This document shows positions 1 through 5,227 of a DNA stretch of 5,692 nt, in pieces (the stretch's first letter is position 1; each line of letters begins with the position of its first letter). A program made the translations under genes and the position numbers. The stretch is from contig JAEZSM010000066.1 in the NCBI GenBank assembly GCA_023421875.1, forward strand, positions 1 to 5,692. The letters are read 5' to 3'. The stretch is from Spirochaetota bacterium. GTDB lineage: Bacteria > Spirochaetota > Spirochaetia > Treponematales > Rectinemataceae. The notes beneath the pieces were generated by a model. That model ran no database searches, had not been told where the DNA came from, and was given only the letters and a program-made list of their open reading frames with translations.

Positions 1-409
1 AGGAAGCGGTCATCGTTTTTTTGTTAATAGAAGGAAAGGTAAAGCCTAGGCTCGGAAACTCCTCGGCAAGCCCGCCTTTTAAAGGGATGATTGCGTTGAA
101 ACCCCAATCGTAGCGAAGCCGAATCGATTCAAACCGCACTTCCAGCACGTCCCCGGGCTCCGCGCCCTCCACAAAGACCGGTCCCGTGAGAATATGGCTG
201 GATGGCCCCTTAGGCGAGCGTTCCACGATGCGCCTAAAGGCTTCGGTACTGCGGGGCTTCATCTGCTGTACAATTTCCGGCACCGCCGCCGGCTCGGCGC
301 CGAAACTGACCAAAGCTCCCGACGGCACCCGCAGCACAGGCTCGAGCTTCGCGTCGAAATACCCCCAGTGCACCGTCTCGGGACTCGCATCGAGCAAAAA
401 ATCCGCCAT
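1..409 (-). CDS. Acetamidase/formamidase family protein, N-terminal part (runs off left edge)
   Basis: Reading leftward from ATG at 409, 136 codons stay open to the window edge, so the C-terminal part is missing. The translation begins MADFLLDASPETVHWGYFDA. It contains ETVHWGYFDAKLEPVLRVPSG near residues 11-31, SHILTGPVFVEGAEPGDVLE near 71-90 and YDWGFNAIIPLKGGL near 99-113. These are typical N-terminal blocks of the FmdA/AmdA family, cytoplasmic enzymes that hydrolyse formamide or short amides to ammonia and the acid. The substrate cannot be told from this half. AGGAGG at 415-420 lies 5 bases before the ATG at 409. An adjacent in-frame ATG at 412 would leave only 2 bases, so 409 is preferred. 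The gene is divergent from the cupin operon and shares its 138-base upstream region. The family assignment is firm; the role in this locus is inference. Confidence 0.88.
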   Translation of the reverse strand, partial: MADFLLDASPETVHWGYFDAKLEPVLRVPSGALVSFGAEPAAVPEIVQQMKPRSTEAFRRIVERSPKGPSSHILTGPVFVEGAEPGDVLEVRFESIRLRYDWGFNAIIPLKGGLAEEFPSLGFTFPSINKKTMTAS

Positions 410-446
410 CATCTCCTCCTGTTTCTATATTCAACGGTTTTATGGA

Positions 447-475
447 ATCATGGGCTAGAGCGCGCCCTTCGTCAA
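447..475 (-). promoter_or_regulatory. Probable sigma70-type promoter for the leftward acetamidase-family gene
   Basis: On the minus strand TTGACG (475-470) is followed after exactly 17 bases by CATGAT (452-447). This is 5/6 and 4/6 agreement with TTGACA and TATAAT. It would start transcription near 440 and give a leader of about 30 bases before the ATG at 409. The -35 overlaps an 8-base palindrome, TCAATTGA (472-479). The call rests on consensus match and position only. Confidence 0.4.
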
Positions 476-482
476 TTGAAGT

Positions 483-511
483 TTGACAGATTACAGGACA
501 TGGTGTATAGC
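483..511 (+). promoter_or_regulatory. Probable sigma70-type promoter for the cupin operon
   Basis: A perfect -35 TTGACA (483-488) is followed after 17 bases by TATAGC (506-511), a 4/6 match to the -10 consensus. Transcription would start near 518, giving a leader of about 30 bases before the ATG at 548. A TATATT a few bases downstream is an alternative -10. The -35 boxes of this promoter and the leftward one are only 7 bases apart, so the two promoters stand back to back. Confidence 0.6.
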
Positions 512-518
512 TTTTATA

Positions 519-537
519 TTGTATGATCGTACTACAG
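519..537. promoter_or_regulatory. Putative operator, copy 1 of a shared inverted-repeat element
   Basis: TTGTATGATCGTACTACAG lies at the expected transcription start of the cupin operon and touches its ribosome binding site. It matches the element at 1433-1451 at 15 of 19 positions. Both share the symmetric core TGTAnnAnnnTnnTACA. Placement directly after a promoter suggests repression by a dimeric regulator. The TGTA/TACA half-sites resemble those of some GntR-family proteins, but that family assignment is a guess and no regulator gene is in the window. Confidence 0.4.
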
Positions 538-547
538 GAGACAGCAC

Positions 548-952
548 ATGGCAAAACGAAAACTGGCAGTACCCTTGAACGAAGCACTGCGCGGCATAGG
601 CCACGAAGGCCGGGTGGACGTGAGGGTTCTCATCAACGAGGACACGGTCGGGGCTAAGGCCTTCTCCCTCCTGGTAAATACCGTAAAAGCCGCCGATTCC
701 TGCGCCGTAGAAGGTTCCCAGGGTCATAAACACGATACCGAACACGGCCTGTACTGCCTTTCCGGCAAGGGCCGCTATGTCATCAGCGGCGAAGAATACG
801 AATTGCGGCCCAATGTAGCGGTTTTTGTGCCGGCCAACGAATATCATTATATAATCAACGATAGCCCCACAGAGCCTCTTACCTATATCATATTCTATGT
901 CCCCGGCGGGGAAGAAAAAGATTTTCTTAAAAACGAGCAAGGAGCACACTGA
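548..952 (+). CDS. Single-domain cupin protein
   Basis: A 134-residue protein made almost entirely of one cupin beta-barrel. The first cupin motif is visible as GHKHDTEHGLYCLSGKG (residues 59-75), with H60, H62 and E65 or H66 as likely metal ligands. The second is FVPANEYHYIIN (93-104), with P95, H100 and N104 fitting the P-x-x-x-x-H-x3-N pattern. No signal peptide or membrane segment is seen, so it is probably cytoplasmic. AGGAG at 536-540 sits 7 bases before the ATG. Its stop overlaps the next gene's ATG by one base (TGATG at 950-954), which implies translational coupling to the second cupin. Cupins of this size include sugar isomerases, small dioxygenases and sugar-binding proteins. The sequence does not choose among them, so no reaction is assigned. 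Confidence 0.9.
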   Translation: MAKRKLAVPLNEALRGIGHEGRVDVRVLINEDTVGAKAFSLLVNTVKAADSCAVEGSQGHKHDTEHGLYCLSGKGRYVISGEEYELRPNVAVFVPANEYHYIINDSPTEPLTYIIFYVPGGEEKDFLKNEQGAH

Positions 953-1290
953 TGAAACGAATAAGAGCAGACAAATCTAAACTTGAAGGCAAAGAAAACC
1001 CCCCTGGCATTACCAGGACCACCATGTCCTACGACGGACTGACCATGCTTTGCCACTTTACCATGGCCCAGGGCGCCAAGATCCCCCTGCACAATCATCC
1101 GGCGGGCCAGCACGGCTACGTGATCAGGGGAAAGGTTCATTTTATCGAAAAAGAAGGCCCCGGTTTTGTAGCCGAAGCCGGCACCTCCTACCTCTTCGAA
1201 GGAGCCGAATACCATGGCGCCGAGGTACTCGAAGACACCGAACTGATCGAATTCTTCAGTCCCGCGCGTCCCGAATACGCCGATAACTAA
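952..1290 (+). CDS. KdgF-like cupin protein
   Basis: A 112-residue single-cupin protein. Motif 1 is GAKIPLHNHPAGQHGYVIRG (residues 41-60), which fits G-x5-H-x-H-x3-E-x6-G except that Q53 replaces the usual Glu. Motif 2 holds G77 and H88 but has E83 and A85 where Pro and Gly are usual. The resulting ligand set H47, H49, Q53, H88 is the three-histidine-plus-glutamine site known for KdgF, the cupin that helps linearise 4,5-unsaturated uronates. The tail ELIEFFSPARPEY also resembles the KdgF ending. AAGGAG at 939-944 is 7 bases before the ATG, inside the end of the upstream cupin gene, so the two are surely co-transcribed. A role in handling a sugar acid or ketosugar is plausible inference; many KdgF-like cupins act elsewhere. 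Confidence 0.9.
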   Translation: MKRIRADKSKLEGKENPPGITRTTMSYDGLTMLCHFTMAQGAKIPLHNHPAGQHGYVIRGKVHFIEKEGPGFVAEAGTSYLFEGAEYHGAEVLEDTELIEFFSPARPEYADN

Positions 1291-1358
1291 GCATTCCGAA
1301 TAGCGCGGGGCGGTTCTGCGCGAAAAACCAGATTCGATAGGGCTACCCCGTGCCGCCG

Positions 1359-1380
1359 ATGAGTTTTTTGGAAAACTCAT
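1359..1380 (+). terminator. Hairpin, possible terminator of the cupin operon
   Basis: ATGAGTTTT (1359-1367), loop TTGG and AAAACTCAT (1372-1380) form a perfect 9-base stem, 68 bases after the second cupin's stop and upstream of the next promoter. The stem is AT-rich and the downstream T run is weak and interrupted, so termination is likely but not certain. Confidence 0.4.
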
Positions 1381-1411
1381 TTACGAGATTCTTTTTAGCC
1401 TCTTCACGCTC

Positions 1412-1441
1412 TTGAACATAACCGGTCTATACTTGTATAAT
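1412..1441 (+). promoter_or_regulatory. Probable sigma70-type promoter for the transketolase block
   Basis: TTGAAC (1412-1417), an 18-base spacer and a perfect TATAAT (1436-1441) form a good promoter, with the start expected near 1448. It drives the adenosine deaminase remnant and probably the transketolase and aldolase behind it. The TTG at 1412 could formally open the reading frame below, but it is better explained as the -35 box. Confidence 0.6.
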
Positions 1442-1451
1442 GGTAGTACAA
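1433..1451. promoter_or_regulatory. Putative operator, copy 2 of a shared inverted-repeat element
   Basis: TTGTATAATGGTAGTACAA has perfect TTGTA/TACAA outer arms and the core TGTAnnAnnnTnnTACA seen at 519-537. It covers the -10 box and the expected start of transcription, so a bound protein would block RNA polymerase. Sharing it with the cupin operon suggests that both blocks answer to one regulator. The evidence is sequence similarity and placement only. Confidence 0.4.
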
Positions 1452-1807
1452 TGATACAGCAGGCTATGGTTCGCGATATGCCGAAAATCGAGTTGCATCG
1501 ACATCTTGAGGGGGGTATCCGTCCGACCACAGCCTGGAAGCTCGCCCAAATCCAGAACATCAATCTCGGCTTTGCCGATTACCCCAGCTTTGAAAAAGCC
1601 GCCCTCGAGGACCCATCGCTGGGCATCAATTCAGATGACCCAGGACTTTTCGGCAGCACCTTGAGCGAAGAATACGAACTCCTGGAGCGGACATTCAAGA
1701 TTTCGGCTCAGGATTTTAGAACGATCAATCTAAAGGCCTTGCAAAGCTCTTTCCTGCCTGAAGAGCGGCAGGCTATGGTGAGGGAAAGATACTTTTTACA
1801 AGTATGA
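1451..1807 (+). pseudogene. Adenosine deaminase family gene with large internal deletion
   Basis: The open frame gives about 118 residues from ATG 1451; ATGs at 1466 and 1478 are also possible, and none has a good ribosome binding site. MPKIELHRHLEGGIRPTTAW is the classic amino end of adenosine deaminases, with the HxH zinc pair. It is followed within about 30 residues by GINSDDPGLFGSTLSEEY, which belongs near the carboxyl end, then a normal-looking tail with SSFLPEERQA. Full-length family members have about 330-350 residues, so roughly 200 central ones are absent. The lost part includes the third zinc-binding His, the catalytic Glu and the second catalytic His. Deamination of adenosine is therefore not expected. 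The frame stays open across the junction. Its codon use looks less C-rich than the transketolase gene 16 bases downstream. It may survive as a leader cistron, be a decaying relic, or reflect an assembly error. Confidence 0.75.
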
Positions 1808-1823
1808 AAAAAAGGAGCGCATA

Positions 1824-4223
1824 ATGAGTCGTAACGACAGCGATGTAACGAAACTCTCAGCATCCTTCCCCCACTGGGAAAAAACCAAAGATCTGGTGGA
1901 CCAGTGCCTGGACATCATCCTCAATTACCGGCAGAGCGGCCACCCCGGCGGCTCCCGTTCCAAGGTCTATCCCTTTTTGGCCACCCTCCTCTCAGGCGCC
2001 ATGCGCTGGGACATCCGAAAGCCCGAAAAACGCTTTGGCGACCGCTTTGTCCTGGGAGCCGGCCACGCCATTCCCTTGGTGTACACCACCCTGGCCGTCT
2101 TCAACGAGGCCATGAAACTCAAGTACCAGCGCACGGGCGACGCACAATACATGGTCCCCGACAATAGGCGCATGAACTGGGACGACCTTTTAGGGTTCCG
2201 CCGCCGCGGCGGGCTCTCGGGCCACGCTGAAATGGAAGGCAAGACCCTCTTTTTAAAATTCAATACCGGCCCCTCGGGGCATGGGTCGCCCGCCGCGGCG
2301 GGGCAGGCCTTAGCCCTAAAACGCGCTGGCGCAGGCGAAGTCCGGGTCTTCATATTCGAGGGCGAAGGCGGCTTAACCCCCGGCGTCACCCACGAAACCA
2401 TGAACTCCGCCTGGGGACTCGGGCTGGACAACCTCTACTACGTGGTGGACTGGAACGACTACGGCATCGACGAGCACAAGGTAAGCTCCTCGGTCTTCGG
2501 AAAACCCGAAGACTGGTTCGGCTCCCACGGCTGGCGGGTTTTTGGCACCGAAGAGGGCGAAGACTGGAAGAGCGTCGCCGGCACCCTCCTTTCCATGGTT
2601 TCCCAGAAAGACCCCCAGCTCCGCCCCGCGGTAACCTGGGTCAAATCCCGCAAAGGCAGGGGATACTTAACCTACGACAACAGCTCTCACGGCACCCCCC
2701 ACAAGCTGAACAGCGAAAAATTCTGGACCCTGCGCAAGGAATTCGCCGCCAAGTACGGCGTCGCCTTCGTCAATGTGGACCAAGCAGCCCCCAAGGACGA
2801 AAAAGCCCTGAACGCCGAGTTCGAAGCCAACCTGAAAGCCGTCTTCGAAGTGCTTAAAAAAGACCAAGACCTGGTGGACTACCTGGCCGATCGCCTAGTG
2901 GAACTGGGCGACAGCGTCCCCGAGCGGATCGAAGGCTTCAAGCTCGACCCAGCCGGCGCGGTGGCCCACGCCTCTGGCGCCACGGTCCAAGCGCCTAGCG
3001 CCCCACCCAAAGTAGCCAGCCCCTTCAACGACAAGCGCCTCTACGACTTCCGCCGCTATCCCAAGGACCTCTACCTCGCGCCTGGCGCTTCCGCGGCCAA
3101 CCGTGCAGCCCTGGCTCGCTGGGGAGCCTGGATCAACGCACTGGGCGCCAAGGAATACGGCAGACCACTCTTTGTAGTTTCCTCCGCCGATTTGGCGGGT
3201 TCGACCAATATCGACGGCTTCGCCAAAGCCTATGGCGACTTCCCCGGCTACGGCTGGTACCAGCGTCACGGCAGCGCCGAAGGCAGCCTTTTGCCCCAGG
3301 AAATCACCGAATTCGCCAACGCAGGCATCATGACCGGCATGGCCAGTGTCAACTTCTCCAGCAACCCTGAAAAAGACTTCGACGGATTCTGGGGAGCCAC
3401 CTCCACCTACGCATCCTTCTCCTACCTGGTCTACGGCTCCTTGCGGCTCTACAGCCAGCTCACCCAGGACTGCCAGCTCAAAATGGGCAAGGTAATCTAC
3501 GTGGCGGGCCACTCCGGCCCCGAGACCGCCGACGACTCCCGCACCCATTTCGGCATATTCTCCCCCGGCGTCACCAGACTTTTCCCCAAGGGCCAGGTCA
3601 TCAACCTCCACCCCTGGGAATACAACGAAGTCCCGGTACTCCTGGGCGCAGCCCTAGCGACCGACGCGCCCATAATCGCCCTCCACCTAACCAGACCAGC
3701 CATACAGCTGCCCGATCGCAAAAAGCTGGGCATACCCTCCCATTTCGAAGCCGCCAAGGGCGCCTATGTGCTCAAGGAAGCCGATCCATCAAGGCCCAAG
3801 GGAGGCACCCTCTTCGTCCAGGGCACCAGCGCCGTGGACGAAATTCTCAAGATCCTGCCCCAGATCGAAAAACTTAACTGCAAAATAGTCTGCGTGGTCA
3901 GCGCCGAACTCTTCGCACGCCAGAGCAGCGCATATCGCACAACGGTTGTCAGCCCCGAAGACAGAGCCGATTCCACCGTAGTCTCCACCCAGGCCAAGAC
4001 CCTCATGGAAGACTGGTTCTTCAACTCACAGGCGGCTGACTATGCCATGACTCCCGACTGGGACAACCGCTGGCGGAGCGGCGGCAGCCTGGAAGAAGTC
4101 CTGGACGAAGCCCATTTGAGTCCCGACTGGCTATTGACAGGGATACGGCGTTTCGTCAAGGATCGTGAACGCAGACTTTCGCGGCTCCGTTCGGAGCTCA
4201 CCGCAACCAAGGACAAGGCATGA
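1824..4223 (+). CDS. Transketolase-like thiamine-diphosphate enzyme, long divergent form
   Basis: A 799-residue protein with the transketolase order: TPP-binding domain (about 20-345), linker (345-445), pyrimidine-binding domain (445-630) and C-terminal domain (655-780). Expected family elements are SGHPGG (H40), GAGHA (H81), TGPSGHG (149-154), SADLAGS (454-460), E493 as the likely catalytic glutamate, and a pair H563/H575 spaced 12 apart as in the THDS...PTH block of known transketolases. R624 fits the HLTRPA phosphate-site arginine. Oddities are GEG instead of GDG at 180-182, no arginine at the family's TRKAS position (APGAS at 419-423), and an Ala/Pro-rich stretch at 377-400. Classical enzymes have about 630-680 residues. 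AAAGGAG at 1811-1817 is 6 bases before the ATG. Transfer of a two-carbon ketol unit is the expected chemistry; donor and acceptor are unknown and may not be the pentose-phosphate ones. Confidence 0.93.
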   Translation: MSRNDSDVTKLSASFPHWEKTKDLVDQCLDIILNYRQSGHPGGSRSKVYPFLATLLSGAMRWDIRKPEKRFGDRFVLGAGHAIPLVYTTLAVFNEAMKLKYQRTGDAQYMVPDNRRMNWDDLLGFRRRGGLSGHAEMEGKTLFLKFNTGPSGHGSPAAAGQALALKRAGAGEVRVFIFEGEGGLTPGVTHETMNSAWGLGLDNLYYVVDWNDYGIDEHKVSSSVFGKPEDWFGSHGWRVFGTEEGEDWKSVAGTLLSMVSQKDPQLRPAVTWVKSRKGRGYLTYDNSSHGTPHKLNSEKFWTLRKEFAAKYGVAFVNVDQAAPKDEKALNAEFEANLKAVFEVLKKDQDLVDYLADRLVELGDSVPERIEGFKLDPAGAVAHASGATVQAPSAPPKVASPFNDKRLYDFRRYPKDLYLAPGASAANRAALARWGAWINALGAKEYGRPLFVVSSADLAGSTNIDGFAKAYGDFPGYGWYQRHGSAEGSLLPQEITEFANAGIMTGMASVNFSSNPEKDFDGFWGATSTYASFSYLVYGSLRLYSQLTQDCQLKMGKVIYVAGHSGPETADDSRTHFGIFSPGVTRLFPKGQVINLHPWEYNEVPVLLGAALATDAPIIALHLTRPAIQLPDRKKLGIPSHFEAAKGAYVLKEADPSRPKGGTLFVQGTSAVDEILKILPQIEKLNCKIVCVVSAELFARQSSAYRTTVVSPEDRADSTVVSTQAKTLMEDWFFNSQAADYAMTPDWDNRWRSGGSLEEVLDEAHLSPDWLLTGIRRFVKDRERRLSRLRSELTATKDKA

Positions 4224-4235
4224 TTCTCAAGAATC
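4222..4235. repeat. Short inverted repeat at the transketolase stop codon
   Basis: GATTCT and AGAATC flank a 2-base centre (CA) and overlap the stop codon. The loop is too short for a good RNA hairpin, so if functional it would act as a DNA site. It is unlike the 519/1433 element. It may be chance. Confidence 0.25.
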
Positions 4236-4272
4236 TAGTCATATCGACAATTACACTGACAAGGAGTGAACT

Positions 4273-5157
4273 ATGAACATGGAAATGCTCACCGGCGTAT
4301 TCGCCCCCATGACGACCCCCTTTAAGAACGACGAAGTCGACTACGAAGGCCTGGCCGGCAACGTAGAGAAGATGAACTCCACCGGCCTCAAGGGCTACTT
4401 TGTCCTGGGTACCAACGGAGAGTTTAAGGCCCTGTCAATCGAGGAGCGCTTCAAGATTCTCGAGCTGGTGGTCAAGACCGCCGCCAAGGACAAGGTGATC
4501 ATGGCCGGCTGCGGCGCCGAAAGCACCAGAGAAACCATCGAATTGGTCAAACGAGCCGCCGACAAAGGCGCCAAGATGGCCTCGGTCCTCATGCCCTGCT
4601 TTTTCGCCAAAAAAATGAACGACGAACTCCAGGAGCGCCACGCCTACGAAGTAGCCGACGCCTCCCCCATCCCCATCGTGATCTACAACAACCCCTCGGT
4701 AAACGCCGGCGTCGTGGTCAAGCAGGCCCTGGCGCTGCGCCTGGCCGCCCACCCCAATATCGCGGGCGTCAAGGATAGCTCCAAGGAAACCTACATCGAA
4801 AATCTGGCCGCCGCCTCGGATAAATTCCATGTCCTGGCCGGCTCGGCATCCTACTTCCTCGACCTCATGCGCAAGGGCGGAAAAGGCGGCGTGCTCTCCC
4901 TGGCCAACGTATTCCCCCAGCAGTGCGCCGACCTCTACAACGCGATCCTCGCCGGCAAGAACGAGCTGGTGGAGGACCTCAACACCAAACTGGTCAGCCT
5001 CAATACCAAGGTATCAGGCGCCTATGGCGTAGCCGGCGTAAAGGCAGCCATGGACCTGGTCGGATTCGCCGGCACCCTGCCCCGCAGACCTTACAAGGGC
5101 CTTTCCGCCGAAAACCTGGCAGCCCTCAAGGCCGACCTGGAGCAGAGCGGCTTCTAA
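4273..5157 (+). CDS. DHDPS/NAL-family aldolase, HOGA-like (pyruvate-type, class I)
   Basis: A 294-residue single TIM-barrel protein of normal family length. GTNGE (46-50) is the pyruvate-carboxylate loop, Y138 in IVIYNNPS is the catalytic tyrosine, and K167 in IAGVKDSSK is the Schiff-base lysine. Residues that define dihydrodipicolinate synthase are missing. The paired tyrosines of its PYY motif are replaced (PCFF at 108-111), and the substrate arginine is replaced by V143. The segments SPIPIVIYN, HPNIAGVKDS, VLAGSA and the C-terminal region resemble 4-hydroxy-2-oxoglutarate aldolase and the related L-threo-3-deoxyhexulosonate aldolases. It probably cleaves a 2-keto-3-deoxy or 4-hydroxy-2-keto acid to pyruvate and an aldehyde. 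AAGGAG at 4261-4266 is 6 bases before the ATG. The gene lies 49 bases after the transketolase with no clear terminator between, so co-transcription is likely. The exact substrate is open. Confidence 0.93.
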   Translation: MNMEMLTGVFAPMTTPFKNDEVDYEGLAGNVEKMNSTGLKGYFVLGTNGEFKALSIEERFKILELVVKTAAKDKVIMAGCGAESTRETIELVKRAADKGAKMASVLMPCFFAKKMNDELQERHAYEVADASPIPIVIYNNPSVNAGVVVKQALALRLAAHPNIAGVKDSSKETYIENLAAASDKFHVLAGSASYFLDLMRKGGKGGVLSLANVFPQQCADLYNAILAGKNELVEDLNTKLVSLNTKVSGAYGVAGVKAAMDLVGFAGTLPRRPYKGLSAENLAALKADLEQSGF

Positions 5158-5161
5158 AAAT

Positions 5162-5190
5162 TTGAACAATCGGCAGAAAAGCCGTACATT
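5162..5190 (+). promoter_or_regulatory. Possible internal promoter before the creatininase-family gene
   Basis: TTGAAC (5162-5167), a 17-base spacer and TACATT (5185-5190) give 4/6 matches at both boxes. The -35 is identical to that at 1412. The spacer contains a small inverted repeat, CGGC-N6-GCCG (5171-5184). It could give the hydrolase its own transcription, or the gene may simply be read through from the aldolase. Confidence 0.3.
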
Positions 5191-5197
5191 TATTAGA

Positions 5198-5213
5198 CGC
5201 TCGAAAATGAGCG
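5198..5213 (+). other. Small stem-loop next to the creatininase ribosome binding site
   Basis: CGCTC (5198-5202), loop GAAAAT and GAGCG (5209-5213) form a 5-base stem ending 2 bases before the ribosome binding site AAGGAG (5216-5221). It might influence translation or mRNA stability. It is short and may be incidental. Confidence 0.25.
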
Positions 5214-5227
5214 AAAAGGAGATTTAC

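Noticed and set aside
234..587. Minus-strand open frame crossing the divergent promoter region
   Set aside because: Its frame is shifted relative to the acetamidase-family gene, whose translation shows clear family motifs and its own AGGAGG site.
491..949. Minus-strand open frame opposite the first cupin gene
   Set aside because: No recognisable motifs, no ribosome binding site, and fully covered by a cupin gene with both metal motifs.
1261..1309. CCCGCGC (1261-1267) and GCGCGGG (1303-1309) as a terminator stem, with a CCGAATA direct repeat inside
   Set aside because: The loop would be 35 bases, no T run follows, and one arm lies in coding sequence. The hairpin at 1359-1380 is a better terminator candidate.
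1412..1450. TTG at 1412 as the start of the adenosine deaminase remnant
   Set aside because: It coincides with the -35 box, lies upstream of the expected transcription start, has no ribosome binding site, and would add residues not found at the amino end of the family.
2201..2302. Two GC palindromes, CCGCCGCGGCGG (2201-2212) and CCCGCCGCGGCGGG (2289-2302)
   Set aside because: Both lie in the transketolase reading frame and encode Arg/Gly and Pro/Ala stretches in the conserved TPP domain. Codon bias explains them better than a repeat element.
2895..3611. Long open frame (238 codons) on the minus strand inside the transketolase gene
   Set aside because: It is a shadow of C-rich third codon positions. 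The predicted protein is low-complexity Gly/Val/Glu/Ala-rich, and the plus-strand gene is clearly real.
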